A stretch of 64,000 nucleotides of DNA from Plasmodium relictum (lineage: Eukaryota; Apicomplexa; Aconoidasida; Haemosporida; Plasmodiidae): contig NC_041682.1 in NCBI RefSeq assembly GCF_900005765.1, positions 1 to 64,000 on the forward strand. Direction: 5' to 3'. Position numbers and translations under genes: made by a program. Positions within the stretch are counted from its first letter, which is position 1; every line of letters begins with the position of its first letter. A model generated the notes under the pieces. It was not told where the DNA came from. It searched no databases and saw only the letters and a list, made by a program, of their open reading frames with translations. Shown piece after piece: positions 36,029 through 47,666 of this stretch.

Positions 36029-37899
36029 AAAACATATTTCGTAATTTTCAGCTCCTAATAGAAAAAATTCAAATGAAAATAATACCTGATATATTTAATA
36101 TATATTTCTATATTTATCATATATAAGTATCGGAAAAGTAAAAATAATAATTTCATTCATTTTAATATATAAATATGCTTATGTTTATTTATACTTTATT
36201 CTTATGTGTTACAATATATATGAGAAAAAGAACTATTTAATAATTCTCAAATTTTTTAATTATATATATATAATACTCTTGTTAATTTAAAAATTTTATT
36301 TAAATAAAAATTTATATGATAATTTTATTCTATTGAAAAATTTAAATGTAATTCCTAAAAAAAAGTGTTTTCTTACCCCAAAAAAATAAAATATAATGTT
36401 ATAATTAAATATTGTACAAGAATTAAAAACATTTAATATTTTGTTATCAAAAAAATATATTTACTATTTAATACTTTATAATAAAAGATAATAAAAAAAA
36501 AATTATTTCACCTTTTATATTATTCTTTTTAAAATATTTGAACTACATATTTTATAAGAAGTATTCAAGTTTATATATTTTTATTTAAAATATTAAAGAA
36601 AGTATTCATAAATTATTTAATATTAATAATTCATTCATCATAAAGTAAAATAGAAATTCTTAGCCATATAATTATAAAAATAAATATACACAATAAGAAA
36701 AGAATCAAAATGAAAATAATTTAATTATAAACAATAATAATGAGGTTATTTATTAAATCAAAAAGACATCTTTTGTTTTTATTAAGAAACATTTATTTAA
36801 AAATTGAAAGTAAGAATAATAATAAAAAAGTATCAATCCGAATAAAAAATGTAATAAAAAAAAAAAAAAAAATAATTTTTCATTTTCTATATTTTCTAGT
36901 GGAAACTAACAAAAGACAATTTGTTTTAAAAAAATTAAACATAATTAAAACCCATAAGATTTTTTAAAGAAAAAAAAATTATATATAATATTAAAAAAAA
37001 ATAAGTCTTTCTAATGTAGTAACATATATCAAATATTTAATATATATATACATATTTATGCTTAATTATTAGTAGACAAAATTTTAAATTAAATATTTAA
37101 AATTTGAGCCATGTAAAAAAGCTATTAACCTCTTTAAGTGAGAAAAAAAAAAATTATAAATATAAAAATTTCTATAAATAATAATAAACTAAAAAAATAA
37201 AACTAAGAGATGCTTATAAAAAAAAATTTTCAACAAAAAAAAATACACTTTAAATCGTTTTTATTCTACTTAAAAGAACAAATAAAATTTATATGGATTT
37301 TAAATTGAAATATGGGAATTGATTATGTGTTAATTGAAAAAACAGAAAAAAAAATTAAAATGATATGTTTTCATATTTTAACATTTATATTCAAAAAGAG
37401 TTTTTTCTTAAAATTAAAACTATTAAGAATTTATAAAATCTACAGTTAGAGTAAATTTTATAAAATATCAAAAAACATTTTTTTTTTACTTTTTTTTTTT
37501 TTTTTTTTACTTATATTTTGTAATATTAATACCATTTTTATTTAATTTTTCTTTTACTATTATTAACGTGTATTTTTTTTATTTTAACATATATATATTA
37601 TCTGAGTATTTTTTGTTTTTTTAATCAAATTTATATTCCTAAGAAATTTTTTTTTTTTTTTGGCAAAATAAATGTATAAATGTATATTTATACAAGTCAT
37701 TTTTTTTTTTTAAATTCGACACATTTAAAAGTTAATTTTTTAACTACTCAAGTGTGTTTATATATATATATATGATTTTATATTTTTAGAAGATATTTTT
37801 ATGTTTAATTATAGTTATAATTTTTCTTTATTTTTATGAGTAAATTTTTAACATATATTTAAATTTCTAATTTTAAGTGTATTTCTTTTAATTTAATAA
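33994..37899. other. Gene-free junction between subtelomere and core chromosome
   Basis: No hairpin-family copy was found right of 33,993 and no supported gene before RFC1. The frame at 36740-36967 (+, 75 codons, Lys/Ile/Arg-rich) has no recognisable similarity and is probably chance. The final roughly 500 bp (T-tracts, TA runs) likely hold the RFC1 promoter and 5' UTR. Confidence 0.5.
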
Positions 37900-40503
37900 A
37901 TGAGTTCAACAGGAAAAAAGCCATTTAATGATGATAGTAACGAATATGGAAGAAAAAAGAAACGCTTAAAAAAGCTAGCAAGTAATTTATTCGATGATGA
38001 TGATTATGAAGAAAAAGAAATATCCAATAAAAATAATGATGAAATAAAAGATAATAATAAAGAAGATAATTTATATGAAAAAAAGGTATTAAATAAAACT
38101 AGTTATGATATAAAATCATACTTTAAATCTAGTTCAAAAGATATAGAAGAAAAAAGTTCAATAAAAAAATCAAATACAAGCGATAATAAAGTTGCTGTGA
38201 AAAATGTAAATGATTATTTTAACATACTACAGAAAGGAAATAAAAATATAAAAAGTGAAGATATAAATTCTAATGTAAAAAAAGAAAGGGAAGAAAATGA
38301 TATAATAAGTGAAGACGGAAATAAAAAAAAATTTATATCACCAGAAAAAAATAAGACAAAAGACGAGAATAATCAAAACTTACCAAGTTTTGATTATTTA
38401 CCATTTAATAATCAAAAATTTGTATTAACAGGAGTATTTAAAAAATTTTCAAGAGATGAACTGCAATCCAAAATAAAGGAACATGGAGGAAGTGTAATGA
38501 CAGCTGTATCAACAAAAACACATTATCTAATTCATGGAGAATACCTAGAAGATGGAAGACTATATAATGAAGGAAGAAAGTATTTAAAAGCATTTGAATT
38601 ACAACAACAAAAAAAATCAAATATTAAAATATTAAACGAAGAAGAATTTTTAAAATTGCTTCCGGAGGAAAAAAAAGATGATCATATTTCAACTGTTAAT
38701 GAAACAGGAAAACAAGAAATTACAAAAAATGAAAAAAGTGATATATCAAATGAAATATCTACAGATACTAATTATAAAACAAATAAAACTGGAAACAATG
38801 AAGTGGACAATGAAAAAATCCTTAATCAGTTATGGGTTGAAAAATACAAACCTAAAAATATAGATGAACTAGTAGGAAATAATCAAAACGTTTTAAAATT
38901 GCAAAACTGGTTAGCTAACTGGGAAGATGTATGTATTAAGGGAATAAAAAGAGAAGTAAAAAAAACATTCCGAGGAATTTTTGAAAATGTAAACGCTCGA
39001 TGTGCTTTATTAAGTGGACCTGCAGGAATTGGGAAAACAACTACGGCAAAGCTGGTATCTGAACAATCTGGTTATAATGTCATTGAGTTTAATGCGTCAG
39101 ATGAGAGAAATAAGGCTGCGGTTGAAAGAATTAGTGAAATGGCAACAGGTGGTTATTCTATAACTTCAATAAATAATCGTAAATTAACAAAAACTTGTAT
39201 TATTATGGATGAAGTAGATGGTATGTCAAGCGGTGACAAAGGTGGAAGTACAGCAATTTTAAAATTAATAGAAAAAACAAAATGTCCTATTATATGTATA
39301 TGTAATGATAGACAAAATAATAAGATGAGAACTCTAGCTAATAAATGTTATGATTTAAAATTTACCTTGCCTCAAAAAAATAGTGTTGTTAAAAGACTGT
39401 TAGAAATATGTAATAAAGAAAAAATTATGATGGAACCAAATGCTTTAGAATTATTATGGGAAAGTACTCATGGGGATATGAGGCAAATGCTAAATACTCT
39501 ACAACTATTATCTAAAACTTATACAAGAATTCAATTTTTAGATTTGAAAAAAGAACTTAATAATTCCAATAAGAATGTACAATCTTTAGCTAATCCATTT
39601 GAAATAACACTTAAGCTCTTAAATTTTCATGAATCATCAAAATTAAAAATAAGAGAAATAATGGATTTATTTTTTGTTGATTATGAATTAATCCCATATT
39701 TTATTAGTGAAAATTACACTAATGTTTTTAATGACAATGATAAATCAGCAGGTTCTTTAAATAAATGGAATGCATATTCTCAAATAGCTTATGATCTATC
39801 TTTGGCTGATAAAATAAAATATAATATGAAAAGTACTATGGATTTCTCCTTATTGCCACATTTTTGCATTTTATCTTGTGTGTGCCCAGTTATGCGAATA
39901 AAACTACTAAAATCTTTTATGTCAGGTAGAGTTAACTTTCCTTCAGCATTTGGAAAGATTTCTACTTTTAATAAAAATAAAAGATTACTTAATGAATTAT
40001 GTTTTAATTTATCATATAAACTTAATGTATGCCCAAAATATATGGTTACCTCTGGATTTTTAAATTATATATACTTTAAAATTATGACTCCATTACTTAA
40101 AAATAATACAAATGAAACAATAACATTTATGGAAGATTACAATATTACAAGAGAAATGATAACCGAACATTTACCCTCTCTAAGATTATCAAATCAAGAA
40201 AACTTATACGAGAAACTTGATTCAAAAGTAAAGTCTTCATTTACTCGTTTATATAATGCTTCTCATGTTATTAAAAATGATCCTAATTCTTTAAGAAAGA
40301 CTTTTAAATTAAATGAAAAAACTAATATCTTTAAAATTAATGAGTATGGATCCGATGAAGACATAGACAACTTAAGTGACACAAAAGAAGAAAAAGATGA
40401 TGATTTATTAATTAAAAGTAAGATAGATAAAAAGAGTACTATGAAAATTAAATCTGCAACGAAACCCAAAGCAGTTAACAAAAATATAAAAAAAAAAAAA
40501 TAA
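37900..40503 (+). CDS. RFC1: Replication factor C subunit 1 (clamp-loader large subunit)
   Basis: Single exon, 867 aa. It is the large subunit of the nuclear RFC clamp loader that opens PCNA and places it on primer-template DNA. The N-terminus is charged and low-complexity, with a PIP-box-like DIKSYFKS near residue 70. A BRCT domain follows (about 168-252: FVLTGVF, IKEHGGSVMTAVSTKTHYLI), the RFC1 hallmark absent from small subunits. The AAA+ core begins at WVEKYKPKNIDELVGN. It has Walker A GPAGIGKTT (about 373-381), Walker B IIMDEVDG (Asp437) and a sensor region CICNDRQN. The RFC1-type C-terminal helical domain (KLLNFHESSKLK, MRIKLLKSFMSGR) precedes a Lys-rich tail. The length is near that of other eukaryotic RFC1 proteins. 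It is the first conserved core gene next to the subtelomere. Confidence 0.97.
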   Translation: MSSTGKKPFNDDSNEYGRKKKRLKKLASNLFDDDDYEEKEISNKNNDEIKDNNKEDNLYEKKVLNKTSYDIKSYFKSSSKDIEEKSSIKKSNTSDNKVAVKNVNDYFNILQKGNKNIKSEDINSNVKKEREENDIISEDGNKKKFISPEKNKTKDENNQNLPSFDYLPFNNQKFVLTGVFKKFSRDELQSKIKEHGGSVMTAVSTKTHYLIHGEYLEDGRLYNEGRKYLKAFELQQQKKSNIKILNEEEFLKLLPEEKKDDHISTVNETGKQEITKNEKSDISNEISTDTNYKTNKTGNNEVDNEKILNQLWVEKYKPKNIDELVGNNQNVLKLQNWLANWEDVCIKGIKREVKKTFRGIFENVNARCALLSGPAGIGKTTTAKLVSEQSGYNVIEFNASDERNKAAVERISEMATGGYSITSINNRKLTKTCIIMDEVDGMSSGDKGGSTAILKLIEKTKCPIICICNDRQNNKMRTLANKCYDLKFTLPQKNSVVKRLLEICNKEKIMMEPNALELLWESTHGDMRQMLNTLQLLSKTYTRIQFLDLKKELNNSNKNVQSLANPFEITLKLLNFHESSKLKIREIMDLFFVDYELIPYFISENYTNVFNDNDKSAGSLNKWNAYSQIAYDLSLADKIKYNMKSTMDFSLLPHFCILSCVCPVMRIKLLKSFMSGRVNFPSAFGKISTFNKNKRLLNELCFNLSYKLNVCPKYMVTSGFLNYIYFKIMTPLLKNNTNETITFMEDYNITREMITEHLPSLRLSNQENLYEKLDSKVKSSFTRLYNASHVIKNDPNSLRKTFKLNEKTNIFKINEYGSDEDIDNLSDTKEEKDDDLLIKSKIDKKSTMKIKSATKPKAVNKNIKKKK

Positions 40504-41841
40504 TCAATACATAACACATATATATATAGTATTCATTTATCCTTAAAAATTTTTATGTGAATTATATTTATATTTGTTATTGATTTTACTTTTTCTTTTT
40601 ATAAATATATTATTACATAAATATGTATGCATACTCTTAATATCAATATAAACGTCAATTTTTAAAAATATATAAAAATAATTATTTTATTTCATGATGA
40701 TTTTCCAATATACATATATTTTTTTTTAAATTCATATTTAATTTGAAATATTATTTTTAAATTTATACACAACTTTTCTTTATAGTATAATTATTTTTTT
40801 TTTTTCTAGTATTATTTTATTATATACTTTTAAAAAATACAATGTTTATAATATGTTGAAATGCCGGGAAAATGTAAATAATATACTAAAAAAAATAAAA
40901 ATTTTTTAATTATGTTATATTCCTTTTTAAGTTTTTAATATTTTATTCTTTTTTTTTCTTTTTTTTTAAATTGAGAAAGTAATATTGTTTATGGCAATTT
41001 TTTTTAATAAATATATATTTTATATATTAATATATTTTTCTCCCTGTATTGTATTGTTCTCTTTTTATTTAGAAACACATACATTAATTTAATTTAAAAA
41101 AATTTTAATAAAAATTTTTAAGAATATTCCATTTTAATTTTTATTTCATTAAGCCTTCAATAAATATAGTACCTTTGTTACTTGTATGACATTTATGGAA
41201 GATTAAAAAAAAAAAATTCTTATTTTAAAAATTAAAATACAGTAAAATATTAAAGAAAAAGGAATTTTCAATATTTTATTTGATTATAAAATTATAATCT
41301 TGAATTTTATTAGTTTATACAATAAACAAAATTAAAAAAATTAAAAAAAAAAACATATAGAAACTAAAATTTTATTACATAATAAAAGATAACATGTATT
41401 AAGTAAAAATGTATGCAAAACTAAATAAATAATGACTAATACTGTATTTTTTTTATGTAAATTAATTTTATAAAGACAAGATTAAAATTTTTTTTTTTTT
41501 TATACTGTAAAAATTAAATATAAATTCAATTTTTTTTTGACATATTTTTATTGCTTTATTTTTTTTTTTTTTTATAAGAATATCATGAAATAAATCATTT
41601 TTGTATTTTTTCTCTCTTAAAATATATTTTTTTTATTCTTCTATTTTATTCAGATATATAATAAATTATTTCCAAATATTATATATTTACAATTTCATTA
41701 ACATTTTTTTTGTTTTTTAGTTTGATGCTATTGTAAACATTATATACTTAATTTATGTATCATAATTCAATGTGAACATATATATGCTTTATTTTTGTTT
41801 TTTCAAACTATTTTTTAAAAAGTTAATTACTTAAAAAATCG
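40504..41841. other. Intergenic region RFC1 - pseudouridine synthase
   Basis: AT-rich spacer between two genes on the same strand, with no gene seen. A small GC spike (AATGCCGGGAAAATG, about 40,860) stands out but matches no RNA family I recognise. Confidence 0.5.
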
Positions 41842-44198
41842 ATGAAATTTTTATATTCAATTTTACTTAATCTTAATAAAATATTATACTATTTTTTAAT
41901 TATAACTTTTTCATTTAAGAATAACACTTTTTGTTTTGATTTAACTTTAACTAAAAGCGAAAGAAATGCAAATATTATAAGATTGAATAAATTAATTTCT
42001 ATTAAAAATAATATCTCAAGACGGAAATCAGAAAAATTTATAAAAGATGGCAATGTAAAATTAAATAATAAAATTGTCATAAATCCAGGTCAACATGTTG
42101 ATATAACAAAAGATAGCCTAAAAATTTGTGAGAAAAAAATAAAGATTGAAAATATAAAAAATTTAATAAATAGGAGCAAAAACAATGAATATAAATGGAT
42201 TGTTTTACATAAGCCAAAAGGAATGATTTGTACTGCTAATGATGAAAAAAATAGAAAATCAATCTTTTCTATTTTTCCTAATGATTTATTGGAAAAATAT
42301 CGTTTCGTATCAGTAGGTTAGTAAAATATAACTTTTATATATAGCTTAATAGCTTTAAATCAAAATTTTGTTATTTATTAATTACATGTATCTTGTTCAT
42401 ATGCAATTTTTAAAGTAAAATAAATGTCAAGAGAAATTGTAAAAATAAAATTATAATTTTGATGACTATTATAGTGAAAAAAAAAAAAAAAAAGGAACAA
42501 AATGAACAATTATAAAACTAAAAAAAAATAAATTGATAAATTACCATCTTAATAATAATGATGCAAAGAAGTATATATAAATAAATTTATTTACATATTA
42601 TTTATCCATATATATAAATTAAAAATCTACCTTACCAATATATATGTTATTTTGTTTTGTTATTATTACTTCTTGAAGGAAGATTAGATAGAAATACTTC
42701 AGGTGTGCTATTACTAACGAATGAATATGAATGGGTTAATAAATTGACACATCCAAAATACCAAAGAATAAGAACTTATAGAATATATATTGAAGGACCA
42801 ATTAAAATGAATGCACTAAAAGAGTTAGCTAATGGTATATATTTAGAAAATGATAACAATGAAAAAGAAAAAAAAAAAACTCAACCAGCTTTTATTGAAA
42901 TAATTAGAGAAGAAAAATTAAAATTAAAAGACCAAATAAAAAAGATAAGTATATTAAGTATCAGTATAAAAGAAGGAAGAAATAGNNNNNNNNNNNNNNN
43001 NNNNNNNNNNNNNNNNNNNNNNNNNNNNNNNNNNNNNNNNNNNNNNNNNNNNNNNNNNNNNNNNNNNNNNNNNNNNNNNNNNNNNNNNNNNNNNNNNNNN
43101 NNNNNNNNNNNNNNNNNNNNNNNNNNNNNNNNNNNNNNNNNNNNNNNNNNNNNNNNNNNNNNNNNNNNNNNNNNNNNNNNNNNNNNNNNNNNNNNNNNNN
43201 NNNNNNNNNNNNNNNNNNNNNNNNNNNNNNNNNNNNNNNNNNNNNNNNNNNNNNNNNNNNNNNNNNNNNNNNNNNNNNNNNNNNNGTACTGCTAATGATG
43301 AAAAAAATAGAAAATCAATCTTTTCTATTTTTCCTAATGATTTATTGGAAAAATATCGTTTCGTATCAGTAGGTTAGTAAAATATAACTTTTATATATAG
43401 CTTAATAGCTTTAAATCAAAATTTTGTTATTTATTAATTACATGTATCTTGTTCATATGCAATTTTTAAAGTAAAATAAATGTCAAGAGAAATTGTAAAA
43501 ATAAAATTATAATTTTGATGACTATTATAGTGAAAAAAAAAAAAAAAAAGGAACAAAATGAACAATTATAAAACTAAAAAAAAATAAATTGATAAATTAC
43601 CATCTTAATAATAATGATGCAAAGAAGTATATATAAATAAATTTATTTACATATTATTTATCCATATATATAAATTAAAAATCTACCTTACCAATATATA
43701 TGTTATTTTGTTTTGTTATTATTACTTCTTGAAGGAAGATTAGATAGAAATACTTCAGGTGTGCTATTACTAACGAATGAATATGAATGGGTTAATAAAT
43801 TGACACATCCAAAATACCAAAGAATAAGAACTTATAGAATATATATTGAAGGACCAATTAAAATGAATGCACTAAAAGAGTTAGCTAATGGTATATATTT
43901 AGAAAATGATAACAATGAAAAAGAAAAAAAAAAAACTCAACCAGCTTTTATTGAAATAATTAGAGAAGAAAAATTAAAATTAAAAGACCAAATAAAAAAG
44001 ATAAGTATATTAAGTATCAGTATAAAAGAAGGAAGAAATAGACAATTAAGAAGAATGTTTGAACAAATAAATCAACCAATAATAAAAATTAAAAGAACTG
44101 CTTTTGAAAATATAACATTAAAAAATATATATTTTCCAAAGCAATATAGAGAATTAAATAAAAAAGAGGTAATGAATTTAAAAATTAGAAAACTTTAA
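41842..44198 (+). CDS. RsuA/RluB-type rRNA pseudouridine synthase, probably apicoplast (2 exons; locus mis-assembled)
   Basis: The biological gene is exon 1 41842-42316 plus exon 2. Exon 2 is complete only in the right-hand copy (43735-44198); a truncated copy sits at 42679-42985 before the gap. Borders: GTAG|GTTAGT..TTGAAG|GAAGA, phase 1, intron 362 bp, total 312 aa. Domains: a hydrophobic N-terminus resembling a signal peptide (about 1-32) plus a Lys/Asn-rich stretch, as in apicoplast bipartite leaders. An S4 RNA-binding domain follows (about 46-98: RLNKLISIKNNISRRKSEKF). The catalytic domain has VLHKPKGMICT and, across the splice, GRLDRNTSGVLLLTN with the catalytic Asp. It ends with EGRNRQLRRMF. 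This is a bacterial-type enzyme that isomerises uridine in large-subunit rRNA. Apicoplast location is inferred from the leader and bacterial ancestry. Confidence 0.9.
42230..42985 (+). repeat. Assembly duplicate, left copy (756 bp)
   Basis: The sequence from GTACTGCTAATGATG to GGAAGAAATAG matches 43286-44041, with the same length and every segment I compared, including introns and homopolymer runs. The two copies directly flank the N gap. Such perfect identity, ending exactly at the gap edges, indicates overlapping contigs that were not merged. Confidence 0.9.
42986..43285. other. Assembly gap (300 N)
   Basis: Exactly 300 N bases, a placeholder rather than a measured length. Both sides carry the same 756 bp, so the gap is probably spurious. 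Confidence 0.95.
43286..44041 (+). repeat. Assembly duplicate, right copy (756 bp)
   Basis: Copy of 42230-42985 offset by 1056 bp. It contains the last 87 bp of exon 1 (to 43372), the intron, and the start of the complete exon 2 from 43735. See the left copy for interpretation. Confidence 0.9.
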
Positions 44199-44741
44199 AT
44201 ACAAAATTCAAAAAAAATAAAATCCTTTTTAATTTTTTTAGTTGAAATTTTATTTAATGTTCATTCTACATTTATTATTGTAGCATATTTTGTTTTAATC
44301 TTATAAAATAGTACATAAATAAAAAAAAATTTAAATCCTTTTAATTAAATTATATATGTATCTAAACATACTGTTTTTTTCTTTTTCCTGTAAATATTAA
44401 AAATCTTAATACAATAATAAAGGCACTTAAAAAAATACTAATTTATAATATTTTCCTCAAAAACAAAAAAAATAATTTATAATTTCTCAAGTCTATAAAG
44501 ACTTAATACATAGTTAATGTATGACTTAATTTAACAAAATAAAAAATGTAAAAAACTAATTTTTTTTTTTTTTTTTTTTCTACGTGCACCAATTTCGATA
44601 ATTATAAAAAATGCTAAAGAAAAAAAAAAAAAAAAATTTTTTAAATTTGATCTAATATATTTTAATCACATTTAATATTAATTTTTTATTGCTTTGTAAT
44701 ATCATATTCTAAAAATTGCAACTTTAAAAAAAAAGGAAAAT
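44199..44741. other. Convergent intergenic region
   Basis: Spacer between the converging pseudouridine synthase (+) and RAMP4 (-) genes. Only A/T homopolymers are seen. Confidence 0.5.
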
Positions 44742-45169
44742 TCATTCAAAAATTTTAGATTTCTGTATTATGCTTAGCATTTGAACAATAACTAAAAAAG
44801 AAGGAAATAATAAAAAAAAAAAATATGTAAGCGTATATATCAAAAAAAAAATAAACAAAAAAAAATAGGACAAATAAACTATAAGCAACAAAAAAGAAAT
44901 TATTTTACTTTTTCAAAAACTAAATAAATTATTTTTTTTTAATAAAAATATATACTAATTCATAAAGAAAATATGTTTTTTAAGAATAACAACTATTATG
45001 TTTATATATTACCTGATCCAATAACAACAAAAATAAAGACAACTAAAAGTATTGGCCCTACTGTGTGCTTTCTTCCTTTTTTTACCAAAGAAGTGGGCAC
45101 TTTTCCTCTTTTTGATACGTTATTATCAAAAGCCTCCACTTTTTGTAATATTTTTCTATTACTTGGCAT
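44742..45169 (-). CDS. RAMP4: RAMP4/SERP1-type ribosome-associated ER membrane protein (2 exons)
   Basis: Complement of join 44742-44791, 45013-45169; 68 aa, matching the 60-70 aa of the family. Exon 1 starts MPSNRKILQKVEAFDNN. It contains the family's RG.V turn (SKRGKVPTS) and the tail-anchor segment GPILLVVFIFVVIGS. A phase-1 intron of 221 bp (TCAG|GTAATA..TTTTAG|TTATT) is followed by exon 2 encoding VIVQMLSIIQKSKIFE, which aligns with the family ending GSAIFQIIQSI. RAMP4 sits at the Sec61 translocon next to translating ribosomes and is linked to membrane-protein stabilisation under ER stress. Unspliced, exon 1 runs to a stop four codons after the donor, so the gene is easily missed. Confidence 0.92.
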
Positions 45170-46227
45170 CTAAAAAAATAAAAATAAAAAATTCTCATTG
45201 AAATATAAATATTTTTATCCAATTGTTTATATGTACTTTTACTTTATATTCAAAGACCTCTAAATTTTTCACAAATAAAATTAAAAATTAAAGAAAACAC
45301 ACAAAAAAAATCTCTAATTTTTATATTTAAAATAAAGACAATAAATATTCTGAAAATTTCTTTTATAAAAAAAATTTTTATATGCAAATATGAAATTTTA
45401 AAAATAAATGCTTGTTTTGTATATAAGAATATATAACATATTTTTTATTAAAATTTCTTTTCAAATTAAAATACTTAAAGTTTATTATTGACAATGTCAA
45501 ACAACTTGTAAAAAAAAATATTTCAATTATTAATATAAAAATATAAAATATATTTTTTTCCTTTTCTTTTTTTTTTTTTTTTTTAATATACATATAATTA
45601 AAATTTATACAATTTTTTTTTTTTTACCTTTAAAAATTTAGTATTTAAATATTTTATTTGAAACTTTTTGTTTTACAAAAATATTTTTTTATTAAGATAT
45701 TTTATAAAAAATAACTTTTCTTCTCAGGTTTTTTTTTAATATCTTTTTTTTTTTTTTTTTTAAAAAGATATTTGTTTAACTCTTCACAATAAATTTTTGT
45801 AAAACTATTTTTCAATTTTTTTTTTTTTTATTTTGCACATTGAAAATTTTTATATAAAAAAAATTTATTCCCATAGTTGTATATTTTGCTTTTTTTTTTT
45901 TATTTTTACTTTTTTTTTCCAAATATTTTTAATATCAATAATTCTTTTAATACATATTTTAATAAAACACGTAAATGATCCATTATTTTTTATTTTTTAA
46001 TTAAAGAAATATAGCATAATTTTATCTTTACAATTATATATATATATGTTTCATATATTTTTATGTGATTGTGGAGATATTTTAATATTTAAATAAATAT
46101 TTGAAATTCTTAATTTTTGTTTTATATATTTTATTTTACTTCATTTTATTTAATTTTATTTTATTTTATTTTATTGCATTGTATTGTATTGTATTGTTTT
46201 ATTTTATTTTATTTTATTTTTTTTTTT
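45170..46227. other. Divergent intergenic region (promoters of RAMP4 and the 46228 gene)
   Basis: Very AT-rich with many T-tracts. At 46,143-46,220 there is a TTTTA pentanucleotide array interrupted by TTGTA/TTGCA units. No gene seen. Confidence 0.5.
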
Positions 46228-46774
46228 ATGCAGAATTCATCTAAGAACAAAATTCGTAATAAAGCCATGAAATAGTATGCTAGATTTTTTATCCAGTATT
46301 TTTTTTTTTTTTACAAAAAACATAAATTAATTTGTAAATTAAATAATTATATATATATATGAGTAAACTTATTAACACATAATATGTTTTATGATTTTTC
46401 TGTAAAGCATGATACGTTATATGTTTAAAATCAAGAGTTATAATACAGTATCTTCTCAATATAAAAAATTGAATTTTAATTCAACAAATTTATTTAAGAA
46501 AATAAAATATTATTATTCTTCTAAAAGAAATGAAGAACAAAAAGAAAAATTAAGCAAAGAAGCTTATGATAAAGATTACTTGTGGAACTTTTTAGCCTTT
46601 GATAGAAACATATCATTTTTTTCAGTTAGTTTTTATATACTTTTAGTTGCTACATTAGCATTACATTTCTACAACAATTTCAATGAAAATGATAAATTAA
46701 GTAAACTTGATGAAGCAGTAGAAAGAGAAAAGAAAATTTTGATTGAACTAGGAAATAAAAGAAAAAACTCATAA
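46228..46774 (+). CDS. Small single-TM protein, possibly mitochondrial
   Basis: Family not recognised. The certain part is 46409-46774 (121 aa). A likely 5' exon exists at 46228-46274 (ATG CAG AAT TCA..). It joins in frame through AAATA|GTATGC..GTAAAG|C (133-bp intron) to residues MIRYMFK, giving 137 aa. The alternative is that the short exon is a uORF and translation starts at 46409. The N-terminus is basic and poor in acidic residues (KIKSYN, KKIKYYYSSKR), like a mitochondrial presequence. Residues about 70-105 (137-aa numbering) contain DKDYLWNFLAFDRN and then a TM segment (FFSVSFYILLVATLALHFY). The C-terminus is a charged helix (KLDEAVEREKKILIELGNKR). The small size and presequence-like start would suit an inner-membrane complex subunit; this is inference. 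Confidence 0.7.
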
Positions 46775-47192
46775 AAATAAAAAAATTTGCTTTAAAAATT
46801 TTTATTCATTGTTAACTTATTTATATATAATATGTTTTTGTAAATTTTTTATTTAAAGTTTTCTTTTTGATATATATATAATTTATCCAATGTCCATTTC
46901 AAATTTTACTTTTTTTTTTTATGTAAATTTCAACTTACATATTGTTACAACATTTATTCTTTATATAAAGTTTTAAATTATTATAATAAAAGTTTCTTAA
47001 AAGAATATATCATTCATATATTTTTTTCAGTCATATTCTTGTGAAATATCAAATGTTTTTATAAAGAAAAAAATTCTATATCATACATTATTAGAAAAAA
47101 AAAAAAAAGAAATATAAGATTTTTGTTTTTTTTTTCTTTTTCTTTTTTTTGTTGGATAATACTCAATTAAAATTTTAAAAACTTATGTAAAA
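46775..47192. other. Convergent intergenic region
   Basis: AT-rich spacer between the small TM gene (+) and the end of S30 (-). Nothing else seen. Confidence 0.5.
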
Positions 47193-47666
47193 TTATAATT
47201 GTGAATTAGGTCCTTTTTTTCTTCCTATGCTATCTGAAAATCTTCTATTATATAATTGTCTTTTTTTTGCTCTGCCGGTTAAAGGTTTCTTTTTGTCTTG
47301 TTTAGGAACTTTAGGTGTTTGATTTTTGACTTTTCCTGCTCTTGCTAATGAACCGTGAACTTTTCCTATAATATAAAAGCAATAAAATAATTATTTAATT
47401 TTTGCTAAAAAAGAAATAAAGGAATCAAAATAAAAAATTAAAATGATAAAATAAATAAGATTTTAAAAAAATTAAACTACATATTATTTTATTATAAACT
47501 ATAGATATTGTTTCAACAAAAAAAAAGACTATAATATTTTGAAATTGAGAGAAAAAAAAAGAATTATATAGGTAGCTTTTAATGTTAGTACAATAAAAAG
47601 AATATATATATATATGTATACATGTATATCAAAAAAAAAAATTTATATTTTAATAAACTTACCCAT
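47193..47666 (-). CDS. RPS30: 40S ribosomal protein S30 (2 exons)
   Basis: Complement of join 47193-47365, 47663-47666; 58 aa. Exon 1 is only ATGG. A 297-bp intron (ATGG|GTAAGT..TTATAG|GAAAAG) sits after the first base of codon 2. The product begins [22 protein letters not shown] and ends in the basic S30 signature region ([26 protein letters not shown]). S30 is a small 40S component near the decoding region. No ubiquitin-like fusion partner is present; the plain S30 form is encoded. The four-base first exon, with an intron right after the ATG, is a common layout for Plasmodium ribosomal-protein genes and hides the gene from simple ORF calls. Confidence 0.96.

Noticed and set aside
36740-36967. 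75-codon Lys/Ile/Arg-rich ORF upstream of RFC1
   Set aside because: No recognisable domain, extreme A bias, and in-frame poly-A; expected by chance in this composition.
41842-44198. Two tandem pseudouridine synthase genes
   Set aside because: The duplicated 756 bp match throughout, introns included, and end exactly at the N gap, so duplication by assembly is far more likely.
44973-45173. 66-codon + strand ORF
   Set aside because: Shadow of RAMP4 exon 1 on the opposite strand.
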